Below, piece after piece: positions 36,148 through 44,034 of a stretch of 64,000 bases of DNA (positions are counted from its first letter, which is position 1; every line of letters starts with the position of its first letter). Both the position numbers and the translations under genes were made by a program. The DNA is from Oscillospiraceae bacterium. Lineage in GTDB: Bacteria > Bacillota > Clostridia > Oscillospirales > Acutalibacteraceae. The DNA lies in assembly GCA_902791335.1 (NCBI GenBank), contig CADAVL010000001.1:7929-71928 (forward strand), given 5' to 3'. The notes beneath the pieces are model-generated. The model was not told the DNA's origin. It worked only from the letters and a program-made list of their open reading frames with translations, and searched no databases.

Positions 36148-36323
36148 GAAATTTTGAACCTTTTTGGGAAAACCGGCAGCCTCCCCTCGCGCGCCGTCGC
36201 CAAAGGCGACAAGAAGCCGAAATAAAATATTTCGGCTTCGAAAACCCCGGGGCGTTTTAAAAAACGCCCCGGGTTCGCGCGCGAGGGGAGGCTGCCGGTT
36301 TTCCCAAAAGGGTTCAAAATTTC
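36148..36323. repeat. Large cloverleaf inverted repeat element
   Basis: An outer stem of about 46 bp (36148-36194 with 36276-36323, one G/U-compatible mismatch) encloses three nearly perfect hairpins: 36196-36210 (GTCGCC/GGCGAC), 36213-36239 (GAAGCCGAAAT stem) and 36243-36275 (CGGGGCGTTTT stem with one bulge). Almost all of 176 bases pair into a four-way junction. It sits between the XRE gene and the deacetylase gene. The stem preservation argues for selection or recent origin. Confidence 0.92.
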
Positions 36324-36399
36324 AAGCGCAGCTTGTTAAAGAAGAAAAACGAGCAAAAACCTGCCACGCCCTGAAAAGGCTTTCGCTCTCCTTTCAATT

Positions 36400-37233
36400 T
36401 TAAATGCCCTCATTATCCACTTTCAACGTTTCTCCCGGTTTTACACAGTAATCCTTACCACAGCAGGTAAACCAGATCGGCTCGGCGTTGGGGTTTTGCA
36501 CGCGGGTGGCCTCCAGATTCCAGCGAAGCCGCCGGAAGCTCTCCACATAGTGGAAAATTTCAATGTTTGTGGCATACCACACGTTGTCCTTTCCGCTCAC
36601 CTTATCGCAGAAGTTTTCCATAAGCTCCCAGTTGTTGTTATTCTCAAACTCAAAGGAATGTCCCCACACATAGAAAAGCATCGGCCGCTTGTCATAAAGA
36701 TCGTCGGTAAATTTCTTTTCTAAAAATGTATCCGCAAGCTCCGAAAGCCGCTCGTCGTTGTGGTGACAGGTCGGATGCCAAAGATAAAAATTATCGGGAA
36801 TTCTAAAAGCATGCGTCGCGGCACAGGTTCTGGAATAATCCACACCGGCGGCTTTCATGGCCGCAAAAACTTCTTCGTTGTAAAGCCCGAACGGATAAGC
36901 CATGCCGGTAATGATTCTGCCGGTCGCCTTTTCAAAAAGCTCGCGGTCGTGCATCGTTTCGTAAGCAATGGTTGCGTGTGGGATCGAATCGTAAAGCGGG
37001 TGGTTGAGCCCGTGCAATGCAATCTCGTGGCCCTCGTATCTTTTGTTTACAAGCGCGGCTTCTTTTAGGCCTTCGCCCAGCATTTTGGCGTTTAAATTAA
37101 ACGTCGCCTTCATGTGATGCGCGTTGAAAATATCCAACAGCCGCTCGTCTGCCGGTGCTCCGTCATCGTAGCTGAGGGTCAGTGCCTTGTATTTCCCGCC
37201 CGGAAAACGCAAAAAAATGTTACCCTTTGCCAT
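36400..37233 (-). CDS. Polysaccharide deacetylase family protein (NodB fold)
   Basis: The NodB motif 1 variant LSYDDGAPADERLL holds the two Asp residues, and ALHGLNHP carries the metal His pair. MAYPFGLYNEEVFAAMKAAG and LWHPTCHH follow. There is no signal peptide or membrane helix, so the enzyme may act in the cytoplasm or on imported sugars, unlike wall deacetylases. I start it at MAKGNIFLRFPGG (37233), preceded by GAGGAGAGAAAAACT. The protein is 277 residues. The substrate is unknown. Confidence 0.87.
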   Translation of the reverse strand: MAKGNIFLRFPGGKYKALTLSYDDGAPADERLLDIFNAHHMKATFNLNAKMLGEGLKEAALVNKRYEGHEIALHGLNHPLYDSIPHATIAYETMHDRELFEKATGRIITGMAYPFGLYNEEVFAAMKAAGVDYSRTCAATHAFRIPDNFYLWHPTCHHNDERLSELADTFLEKKFTDDLYDKRPMLFYVWGHSFEFENNNNWELMENFCDKVSGKDNVWYATNIEIFHYVESFRRLRWNLEATRVQNPNAEPIWFTCCGKDYCVKPGETLKVDNEGI

Positions 37234-37342
37234 AGTTTTTCTCTCCTCTTTCATCTGCATTTTTATCATAGATTTGTTTGTCGGTAGCGCCACTCAAACT
37301 TGAGCCTTTGGCGCAAATTTCAGGAATACCGAACCTACAATA

Positions 37343-37371
37343 GATATAGCACGGTTTCTATGGTTTGTCAA
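37343..37371 (-). promoter_or_regulatory. Promoter of the deacetylase gene with a leader hairpin
   Basis: On the minus strand TTGACA (37371-37366) and TATATC (37348-37343) are 17 bases apart. The roughly 100-base leader contains a GCGCCA...TGGCGC stem with an inner CTCAA/TTGAG pairing (about 37286-37315), which may affect translation. Confidence 0.6.
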
Positions 37372-37602
37372 CTGTTGTTTTTTATCGAATTATTGCTGTT
37401 TTTTATCAAATCATTGTCGTTTTTTACCTTCCGTTTGCACAGCCCGTCGCTCATAAAACACCGCGTACATTTTTACAGAATCTTAACACCCAAACCGGGG
37501 AATTTATGGTAAAATATGAGTGTAGATTATAGAATGATTTATAGAATAATGCTTTTAATACTTTCCACCGCAGTGAAAAATTCCCCCTAAAGGAGGCACC
37601 TT

Positions 37603-38481
37603 GTGACTGTACAAAAATACTTAAAATCCAATATTTTCGACTGGCTGATGTTGACCGTTGCCGGTATTGTCAACGCTTTCGGCGTAACGGTTTTTCTCTC
37701 GCCCGTCAATCTTTACGACAGTGGTATCTCCGGCACCTCCATGCTGCTTTCCGGCATTACGCCGCCGATGTTTTCCCTCTCATTCTTTCTTCTTATCTTA
37801 AATGTACCGCTGTTTTTATACGGTCTTAAAAAGCAGGGCGGCAGCTTTACCGCACGCGCCATTTACACCGTGGCGGTGTATTCGGTTTCGGCGTGGCTCA
37901 TCACCGATGTCCTGCCGATCGACGTCAGTATCGCCTCGCCGCTTGCAGGAAAGGATCTTCTTTTGTGCGCTTTGTTTGGTGGACTGATCTCCGGCGTGGG
38001 ATCGGGTCTTGCCATTCGCTTCGGCGGTGCTATGGACGGCGTCGAGGTGCTGGCCGTTATCTTTTCAGGACGGCTCGGCGTCACGGTAGGCACCTTTGTA
38101 ATGACCTATAACGTGCTTTTATATATCGTGTGCGGCATTGTCCTCGAAAGCTGGATCCTGCCGCTTTATTCCATTGTGACCTACGGCGCCGGCATTAAGA
38201 CCATCGACTTTATCGTGGAGGGTATTGACCGCTCAAAGGCCGCCTTTATTGTGACCTCCTGCCCCGAAGAAATTTGCCAAAAGCTTTCGGAAAAATTTGA
38301 GCGCGGCATTACCACCATAAAAGCCCAGGGATTTTATTCCGGCACGGAGAAAACCGTAATATACTTTGTGGTCAACCGCTTTCAGATCGGCAAGCTCAAA
38401 GAGATTGTCCACACCGCCGATCCGGAAGCCTATGTTTCTATCAGCGAAATTGCTGACATTTACGGCAAAGGGAAGAATTAG
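37603..38481 (+). CDS. YitT family membrane protein
   Basis: The 292-residue protein has five or six hydrophobic helices in its first 200 residues (for example LMLTVAGIVNAFGVTVFLSP and LLLCALFGGLISGVGSGLAI) and a soluble C-terminal domain of DUF2179 type with ERGITTIKAQGFYSGTEKTV. Members are common in Firmicutes and poorly understood; transport is suspected. The start is a GTG preceded by AAGGAGGCACCTT. It is the last chromosomal gene before the mobile element. Confidence 0.9.
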   Translation: MTVQKYLKSNIFDWLMLTVAGIVNAFGVTVFLSPVNLYDSGISGTSMLLSGITPPMFSLSFFLLILNVPLFLYGLKKQGGSFTARAIYTVAVYSVSAWLITDVLPIDVSIASPLAGKDLLLCALFGGLISGVGSGLAIRFGGAMDGVEVLAVIFSGRLGVTVGTFVMTYNVLLYIVCGIVLESWILPLYSIVTYGAGIKTIDFIVEGIDRSKAAFIVTSCPEEICQKLSEKFERGITTIKAQGFYSGTEKTVIYFVVNRFQIGKLKEIVHTADPEAYVSISEIADIYGKGKN

Positions 38482-38510
38482 CAAATTCTCACGAAAATCC
38501 GTTTTTTCGG

Positions 38511-38539
38511 TTGACATTCCCCTCAATATCCTTTATAAT
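38511..38539 (+). promoter_or_regulatory. Strong promoter of the tRNA-Ser locus
   Basis: TTGACA (38511-38516) and TATAAT (38534-38539) are perfect and 17 bases apart. It precedes the truncated tRNA-Ser half and then the intact tRNA-Ser, so it probably drives the latter. Confidence 0.88.
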
Positions 38540-38603
38540 AGCTATTGTTCCTTTGCAAAAGACACAAATTCGGCCTTTTGCAAAGAGGACAAACTTCATA
38601 TCC

Positions 38604-38644
38604 GGAGACGTATCGAAGTGGTCATAACGGACATGACTCGAAAT
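38604..38644 (+). pseudogene. 5' half of a broken tRNA-Ser
   Basis: GGAGACG, a D-arm like TCGAAGTGGTCATAACGGA and an anticodon loop CTCGAAA follow one another as in tRNA-Ser(CGA). After GACTCGAAAT the sequence stops matching a tRNA: no anticodon-stem partner, variable arm, T arm or acceptor 3' strand follows. The break falls in the anticodon arm, a usual crossover point for tyrosine integrases. Confidence 0.65.
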
Positions 38645-38786
38645 TTTACGGCAGCTTGGTCGTTTCGTCCGCCGGAAAACCCTCTGTTTATAAGGGTTTT
38701 CAGAATCAAAAATCGAATATTTTTCAGTGTTCTCTCCTGCTTTTCTCTCCAAAAATTTTTTGAGTTAAAAGCAGACAGAAATATAC

Positions 38787-38880
38787 GGAGATGTACCCAA
38801 GTGGTTGAAGGGTCCGCACTCGAAATGCGGTAGGTCGGGAGTTCCCCGGCGCAAGAGTTCAAATCTCTTCATCTCCGCCA
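38787..38880 (+). tRNA. tRNA-Ser(CGA), element attachment site
   Basis: The acceptor stem GGAGATG/CATCTCC, anticodon arm CCGCA-CTCGAAA-TGCGG with anticodon CGA, a long variable arm (GGTCGGGAGTTCCCCGGC region) and T arm GAGTTCAAATCTC are complete. CCA is encoded at the end. It reads UCG serine codons. The integrase gene begins 50 bases beyond, so this is the likely left attachment site. Confidence 0.95.
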
Positions 38881-38882
38881 CC

Positions 38883-38920
38883 ATATCGGAGCAAAGTTCG
38901 CTTTGCTCCGATATTCTTTT
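38883..38920 (+). terminator. Terminator of tRNA-Ser
   Basis: ATATCGGAGCAAAG and CTTTGCTCCGATAT form a 14-bp stem with a four-base loop, followed by TCTTTT. It lies two bases after the tRNA and before the integrase stop. Confidence 0.85.
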
Positions 38921-38930
38921 ATGTTCTTCA

Positions 38931-40136
38931 TTATTCACTTCTTTCAGCAATATCCCACTTGCTTGTAAAATCACCGCTTACAGGCAAGGCAAGTCCTGTT
39001 TCCATAGCCTGCGCCGAGGTGATTTTAGAACTGTAATCAAGGTGCGCATAGATATTTGCCGTTGTGGTAAAATCACTGTGCCCGAGCCACTCCTGAATGT
39101 GCTTCAACGGTACGCCGTTTGCAAGCAGTAAGCTTGCGCAGCTATGCCGAAGATCGTGAAAGCGCATACGGCGTAGTCCGTGCCTTTCAAGAAACTTCGG
39201 AAAAGCCGACGTCAAATAATTCATCTTCATACGCTCGCCCATTTCATCCACAAACACAAAACCGTCGTATTCGTAGTTATAGCAGTTACCGCAGACTTTC
39301 TTGTTCAGCTCCTGCGCCTCTTTCACCTGCATAAAGTAATCACGGAAACTGCCGACCAAAGGCAAAGTTCTCAAACTGGATTTTGTTTTTGCGGACTGTT
39401 GTTCCACTTCCCGATAAGTACCGTCTGCTTTTGTAAAAGTCACCGTGCGCTTAATTGAAATCGTACCACGCTCAAAGTCGATAGCGTCCCATTTCAATCC
39501 CAGCACCTCGCCACGGCGAAAGCCGTAAAAGGCGGCAACCAGTACAGGAAGCTCCAGCCTTGTCCCTCGGAGTGCTTCAAACATTTTCTGCATTTCCTCC
39601 GCCGAAAGGAACACCGGTTGAAAGTCGTTCTTTTTCGGTCGGTCAACCTTGTCCGCTACATTCTGCAATAGCATATCGGTTTTCACCGCATATTTGAGTG
39701 CCGAATGGATAATTGCGTGGTAGTGAATGACGGTGTTTGGCTTAACCTTTTTAAGTAGCTCGGAGTAAAACATCTGCAAATGCCTTGCTTCAAGCTCACG
39801 GAGCGTCAGCTTCTTTTTGCGGAAATATGGGGCGATAGGATTTTTTATCATTGCCGTATAAGAACAGTAGGTCGCAACAGCCAGCCGCCCTTTGGCGATT
39901 TCCAACCATTCGAGAAGATAATCGGCGAACAGCATATCGCTGCTTAAATCGCCCACCTCCTCGGGGACTTCAAATTCCGCCCGCAACTTTGCAAGCTCGG
40001 CTTCGGCTTTGCGCTTGTTGCCCTTTTCGGGCAGTCCTAAGGAAATCCATTTTGTTTTTCGTTTGCCTTCGGCGTTTTTGTAATTGAGTACGGCATAATA
40101 GTTGCCGTGCTTTACGGATAAGTGTCCTGCTACCAT
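38931..40136 (-). CDS. int: Tyrosine site-specific integrase
   Basis: The 401-residue integrase has an N-terminal arm-binding-like region (1-60), a SAM-like core-binding domain (about 70-170) and the catalytic domain. Catalytic residues are seen in FYGFRRGEVLGLKW (Arg), FHDLRHSCASLLLANG (His-x-x-Arg) and LGHSDFTTTANIYAHL (His and the Tyr nucleophile). It carries out integration into and, with an excisionase, excision from tRNA-Ser. It is transcribed toward the tRNA. A close relative, truncated, lies at 63285-63928. Confidence 0.95.
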   Translation of the reverse strand: MVAGHLSVKHGNYYAVLNYKNAEGKRKTKWISLGLPEKGNKRKAEAELAKLRAEFEVPEEVGDLSSDMLFADYLLEWLEIAKGRLAVATYCSYTAMIKNPIAPYFRKKKLTLRELEARHLQMFYSELLKKVKPNTVIHYHAIIHSALKYAVKTDMLLQNVADKVDRPKKNDFQPVFLSAEEMQKMFEALRGTRLELPVLVAAFYGFRRGEVLGLKWDAIDFERGTISIKRTVTFTKADGTYREVEQQSAKTKSSLRTLPLVGSFRDYFMQVKEAQELNKKVCGNCYNYEYDGFVFVDEMGERMKMNYLTSAFPKFLERHGLRRMRFHDLRHSCASLLLANGVPLKHIQEWLGHSDFTTTANIYAHLDYSSKITSAQAMETGLALPVSGDFTSKWDIAERSE

Positions 40137-40171
40137 TTATAATTCCTCCAATAATTTTAATTTGCAGAACA

Positions 40172-40215
40172 GAACTCCAAACCGACAGCAACAGTATACC
40201 ATCGGTTTGGGGTTC
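40172..40215. repeat. Inverted repeat between int and the ParB-like gene
   Basis: GAACTCCAAACCGA (40172-40185) and TCGGTTTGGGGTTC (40202-40215) pair over 14 positions with one mismatch. It may be the terminator of the upstream minus-strand genes, though its T tract is poor, or an operator for the integrase gene. Confidence 0.55.
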
Positions 40216-40259
40216 TCTCCACTGTGCGATTTGTTTTGCCATATTCGTATCAATACGAA

Positions 40260-41171
40260 TCAGCGTGCATCACGGTTGCGTTCTCTCTGCCGCTTTAACA
40301 GCTCCAAGCCCTTGATGATTTCCCGACGCATTTGCTCGTCGGTATAACCTGCCGGAAAATACTTTTTCAAATCCTCACGCTTGAACTTTATCTGCTCCTG
40401 CTGATTCGGCTTTTCTTCCGACATCACTGTATAAATCATCTGATCGTCCAGCACACCCTCCTGCGACAGCTTTTTAAGCCGTATGCTTTGTGCGTGGGAC
40501 GGCGTGCAGTCGTTCAGTTCCATAGCATCCAGCAATACCCGTTGTTCCGACTTATCTAAGTACGATATTTCCACCGCAGGGTTGAAAGCAATTTTGTTTT
40601 CATCTACCATGGAAAGCAGTTCAGGGATTAAGTAAGTTAAGCGAATATAACGCTGAATTTGAGTTTCGCTTGTTTTTGCATCTGCGGCTACAGAGCTTCG
40701 AGATAGTAACTTCTGTCCAACTTGGACAGAAGTCATACCCTGATGTTTTATCGCTTCCAGCTTCATCTTATAGGCGAACGCTTTTTCGCTGGGTAAAATC
40801 GTTTCCCTTTGCAAATTTGCGTCCACCATTGCAATCACCGCTTCGTCGTCTGACATCTCACGGACGATAACCGGCATAGTTTCAATTCCGAGTACCTGAC
40901 ACGCCGCCAATCTTCTATGCCCTGAGATTAACTCATAGCCGCCGTCAGGCAGCGGTCTTGCAAGCGCCGGGGTGATTGCGCCCACCTTGCGGATACTTTC
41001 AATCATTCGTTCCATCTCCTCGTTGTTCTGCACCTTAAAGGGATGATCCTTGAACGGGTGCAGTTCTGAAAGCGAAATGTTCTGCACACGCTCCAACTTT
41101 GCATCGTCCCGCATTTCCTGCGTGGTGAATAAATCGTCCAGCTTTGGTAAAGTAAAATCTGTTTTTCTCAT
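40260..41171 (-). CDS. ParB/RepB-like partition or regulator protein
   Basis: The N-terminal ParB domain shows ISLSELHPFKDHPF, RPLPDGGYELISGHRRLAA (the CTP/DNA-contact GHRR box) and MSDDEAVIAMVDANLQRE. A helix-turn-helix region follows (about 140-200). ParA is absent, so this may act in replication control, conjugative regulation or DNA-site recognition rather than partition. I start it at MRKTDFTLPKLDD (41171), preceded by GAGAGGAAAACGACA. The protein is 303 residues. Confidence 0.85.
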   Translation of the reverse strand: MRKTDFTLPKLDDLFTTQEMRDDAKLERVQNISLSELHPFKDHPFKVQNNEEMERMIESIRKVGAITPALARPLPDGGYELISGHRRLAACQVLGIETMPVIVREMSDDEAVIAMVDANLQRETILPSEKAFAYKMKLEAIKHQGMTSVQVGQKLLSRSSVAADAKTSETQIQRYIRLTYLIPELLSMVDENKIAFNPAVEISYLDKSEQRVLLDAMELNDCTPSHAQSIRLKKLSQEGVLDDQMIYTVMSEEKPNQQEQIKFKREDLKKYFPAGYTDEQMRREIIKGLELLKRQRERNRDAR

Positions 41172-41191
41172 TGTCGTTTTCCTCTCTTTCG

Positions 41192-41530
41192 TTATTTCCA
41201 TTTAAGTTTGCTTTCGGCGGGGCGTAAAAAGGTCGCCTCAATGTCCGCCTGAAAGCGGTGCCAGCGGTTGGCTTCGTTTTTTAACATCGGCACATCAATA
41301 AACCCCAGCGTATGCGCTTTGGCGGCAAGCTGATTGATGTTGTTGCCGATAGCGGACAGATTCCGCATCGCTTCATAGAAACGCCCGTCCGGTTTTTCTC
41401 TCGGCTCGTAGCCGCGGATAAGTAAGCGGACGACCGCCGTTTCGGTAAGTCCGGCAAGCTCTGCCTTGCGTTTTAGCTCTTCGGCGTCCTTGGGTGACAG
41501 CCAAAACTGTTTTTTAATTCTTTTGTTCAT
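41192..41530 (-). CDS. mobC: MobC-like plasmid mobilization protein
   Basis: The 112-residue basic protein begins MNKRIKKQFWLSPKDAEEL and continues with an RHH-like helix pair and NLSAIGNNINQLAAKAHTLG, the core pattern of MobC relaxosome proteins. Such proteins open the origin of transfer for a relaxase. GGAAAGGAAAGGTT precedes the ATG at 41530. It lies just upstream of the ParB-like gene. The partner relaxase is missing from this window. Confidence 0.82.
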   Translation of the reverse strand: MNKRIKKQFWLSPKDAEELKRKAELAGLTETAVVRLLIRGYEPREKPDGRFYEAMRNLSAIGNNINQLAAKAHTLGFIDVPMLKNEANRWHRFQADIEATFLRPAESKLKWK

Positions 41531-41646
41531 AACCTTTCCTTTCCGCAAGAGGTTTTAGGGTGCACCCTAACAAGTTTTTACCGTTTGGGAGTACAAACGG
41601 TCTGCTTGCTAAAGATTGTGCAGACTATATCCTCCGCTTCGTTTTA

Positions 41647-41907
41647 TTACTTAAGCAAATTTTCTATTGCGTTTATCCGATAGAGAATTTCGCTTCTTTC
41701 GAGTGAATCAAAATCCTTTTTCAGTTGTCTAACCAGCCGAAAAGCCTTGTAGATTTTCTCATCGGTTGTGGCTTTTACATTTTTCCCAAGCCCCAATCTT
41801 CTGAGATATTCCGACAGAGAAAGTCCGCAATAAAATGCGTTTTCGCTGAGCTTTTCTTTTTCGGCAGCTGTCACACGCACATTGATTCCGAGCGTTTTGC
41901 TTCGCAT
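41647..41907 (-). CDS. Second small MobC/RHH-like mobilization protein
   Basis: The 86-residue protein has MRSKTLGINVRVTAAEKEKL and LSLSEYLRRLGLGK, a ribbon-helix-helix start like those of relaxosome accessory proteins. The rest is helical and charged (RLVRQLKKDFDSLERSE). GGAAGGAGGGAAGATT precedes the ATG at 41907. It probably binds an origin of transfer or regulates the neighbouring genes. The C-terminal half does not show the full MobC pattern. Confidence 0.65.
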   Translation of the reverse strand: MRSKTLGINVRVTAAEKEKLSENAFYCGLSLSEYLRRLGLGKNVKATTDEKIYKAFRLVRQLKKDFDSLERSEILYRINAIENLLK

Positions 41908-41964
41908 AATCTTCCCTCCTTCCACAGTTTTGTGACGGCAATGACGGTTATGACGGACTTTTCT

Positions 41965-42981
41965 CTATATAGTGAAATCGCTGTCATTTTCGTCACCGCC
42001 GTCATTTCGTATAAACTTTATAAGCCTGCTTTTGCCCGTGCGCCTAGTTCGGTACTCAATGCCCACAGGCTCCAAAACCTCGCAGGAAAACTGCCCTAAG
42101 TACTTTGTAACCACGTTAGGCGTGGTTTCGGTCTCCTTCATTTCGGCAAGTAATTCGGTTGCCGTGCCTACCCATTCGGCTCGGCTTTCCATAAAATCCA
42201 CCACCCGAAAAAGGAATTTCGGCAGCTCCGCTTTGTGAATATCCTCGCTGTTTTTTCGCTCCACCAGCTCCCAAACAAGGTTGTTAAACTGCAAGGTCAG
42301 CTCCTGATATTCCATATCACGACCGCTGACTAAAAGCGTAGCGGCGTTTGTACTTCGCTTGCGTTTGAACACATAATTGGTGTCCGCCGCACCGATAATT
42401 CCCGTCGAGCCGCTGACCTCGTTGAACGGATCGTCGCTGTCCTTCAACTTTCGCAGGTGGTGAACAAGAAGAACGGCAATGTTGTATTCGTCGGCGATTC
42501 GCTTTATCGAGGAAATATCGTCGTAATCATTTCCGTACATTCCCGTTTTGCCGGCGCCGCCTTTGGTGTCACGAACCTTTTGAAGCGTATCGATAATCAC
42601 AAGCTTTGTTTTCGGGTGGTCGCTTAAAAAATCGGTGATCTGTTCCTCCAGTCCGCCGCCGATGAGACCGCACATCACGGCGAAATACAGATTGCTCGGC
42701 GCTGTGTCGGTCAGGTTATAAAGCCTGTCCTTAATGCGCCTCTGCGTGTCCTCAAGACTTAAATACAGCACATCGCATTGCTGTGTCGTCAGTCCCCAAA
42801 CGGGCAGTCCCTGCGCTACTTGAAGCCCCAGCCATAGCATCAGCCAGCTTTTTCCGATCTTGCTCGCACCGCTGATGACATCGACGCCCTGCGGAATAAG
42901 TTTGTCGACGATGAACATTGTTTTGCTCATCGGTGTGGATAACAGCGTTTCCGCATCCACGGTTTTCAGTTTGTTTTCCAT
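41965..42981 (-). CDS. RepA-like AAA ATPase (RecA fold)
   Basis: Walker A is SGASKIGKSWLML at about residue 37, Walker B KLVIIDTLQKV at about 128, and a later VLLVHHLRKLKD motif fits the RecA-type hexameric helicases of the RepA/AAA_25 group. A winged-helix-like C-terminus follows (about 260-320). The family includes plasmid replication helicases and replication regulators. With the ParB-like gene next door it suggests the element can replicate briefly after excision. The length of 338 residues fits. Confidence 0.82.
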   Translation of the reverse strand: MENKLKTVDAETLLSTPMSKTMFIVDKLIPQGVDVISGASKIGKSWLMLWLGLQVAQGLPVWGLTTQQCDVLYLSLEDTQRRIKDRLYNLTDTAPSNLYFAVMCGLIGGGLEEQITDFLSDHPKTKLVIIDTLQKVRDTKGGAGKTGMYGNDYDDISSIKRIADEYNIAVLLVHHLRKLKDSDDPFNEVSGSTGIIGAADTNYVFKRKRSTNAATLLVSGRDMEYQELTLQFNNLVWELVERKNSEDIHKAELPKFLFRVVDFMESRAEWVGTATELLAEMKETETTPNVVTKYLGQFSCEVLEPVGIEYRTRRTGKSRLIKFIRNDGGDENDSDFTI

Positions 42982-43106
42982 AAATAAATCTTCCTTTCAT
43001 TTTTGTGTGGACAGTTAGAAAGCCGAAATCGTGGGTTTTGGTATATTTACACTAACATCCCCGATTCGGCTCAAAAAGCCTTTATAAACAGGGCATTTCC
43101 GCGCCC

Positions 43107-43463
43107 CTAACTGTCCGCTCGGCGCTTTCTTGCGCTCTCATTTTTCTGCTTTCGGTGAACCTTTCGACTGCACGCCGGGCAGTATTTTTGTCGGTTGGAA
43201 TCGGGCACAAAAGCCGCTTTGCACTCGACGCAATGATAAGTACGCCGTCTGAAAATCTCCGCATACAGCTCCTTGTCGGCTGGTAAAACCGCATTTCGGA
43301 AATACTTGCATATCAGGGAAAGCGAAATCATCTGCACGCAAACGCACCCGTCACCCTCGTCCAATGGCAGGCAGTTGCCGTTATCGTAATTGGCACAAAG
43401 CCTGCGAATCAGGCGGTTACAGCGTGTCCGCTGTGACGGGGTAATCTCTATTCTTTCAGGCAC
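43107..43463 (-). CDS. Cysteine-rich VLP domain protein
   Basis: The 118-residue protein has cysteines in the pattern CNRLIRRLCANYDNGNCLPL, then CVCVQMISLSLICKYF, CVECKAAF and CPACSRKVHRK. This is the Cys-rich VLP type of protein that is common in mobile elements of Clostridia. It probably binds zinc. Its function is unknown to me. It overlaps the end of the excisionase-like gene by 8 bases, so the two are co-translated. Confidence 0.78.
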   Translation of the reverse strand: MPERIEITPSQRTRCNRLIRRLCANYDNGNCLPLDEGDGCVCVQMISLSLICKYFRNAVLPADKELYAEIFRRRTYHCVECKAAFVPDSNRQKYCPACSRKVHRKQKNESARKRRADS

Positions 43464-43698
43464 CGGGCTTCACCTCCCTTCGCTCCTCGGTCACGAAATT
43501 GATTACGCTGACCTTTGGAATTTTCAGTGATGATCCGATTTTGACCGCCTGTATTTCGCCGTCGTTAATCAGCTTATAGGCAAGATGTCGGCTGACGCCG
43601 AGCATTACCTGAAGCTGTTTGACGGTTACAATGTCCGGATAATTCGGGAACATCATTTGATATAGCTCTTTGAGCTCTGTTTTTTTCATAGCATTCAT
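43456..43698 (-). CDS. Excisionase-like helix-turn-helix protein
   Basis: The 80-residue protein has DIVTVKQLQVMLGVSRHLAYKLINDG, a MerR/excisionase-type winged helix (HTH_17), in its centre. Small proteins of this type direct integrases toward excision or regulate element genes. AAGGAGGAATGA precedes the ATG at 43698; a second ATG nine bases later is also possible. A stem-loop lies just upstream at 43716-43772. Confidence 0.78.
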   Translation of the reverse strand: MNAMKKTELKELYQMMFPNYPDIVTVKQLQVMLGVSRHLAYKLINDGEIQAVKIGSSLKIPKVSVINFVTEERREVKPGA

Positions 43699-43715
43699 TC
43701 CTCCTTTACAGCTAT

Positions 43716-43772
43716 GTAAAATCGAATATCGGCTGAGGAATTCCTTGCCGCCGATATTCGCCGCCGTTTTAC
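43716..43772 (-). promoter_or_regulatory. Stem-loop before the excisionase-like gene
   Basis: CGAATATCGGC and GCCGATATTCG form an 11-bp stem, extended by GTAAAA/TTTTAC after a small bulge (43716-43733 with 43750-43772). It lies about 10 bases upstream of the ribosome site. It may control expression of the excisionase-like gene, or be an operator. Confidence 0.5.
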
Positions 43773-43936
43773 CCGAATGTCGTTTTTTCTATCCCTGCCC
43801 CCATCTCGGCGGCGTTGCTTTGCTCCCGTCATCTCCGACTGTCATCGCAAAGTCATATCCCATTCGGACGGTCATTCAATTTTTAGAAAATCAAATAATA
43901 TACAATCTTGATTTGCAAATTTATTATAGCTATGTA

Positions 43937-43965
43937 TTGACACGAAGGCAATGCTTTTGTATAAT
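43937..43965 (+). promoter_or_regulatory. Sigma-A promoter of the DUF6076 gene
   Basis: TTGACA (43937-43942) and TATAAT (43960-43965) are perfect and 17 bases apart. The gene starts 69 bases beyond. Confidence 0.88.
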
Positions 43966-44034
43966 GTTATTTGTAGTGATATAGATTTGCCAACAATTCA
44001 AAATTTCTCATTTTCTAAAACGGAGGTCTCAATA

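Noticed and set aside
40260-41171. Plasmid partition system
   Set aside because: A ParB-like protein is present but no ParA ATPase is nearby, so I describe it only as a ParB-like regulator.
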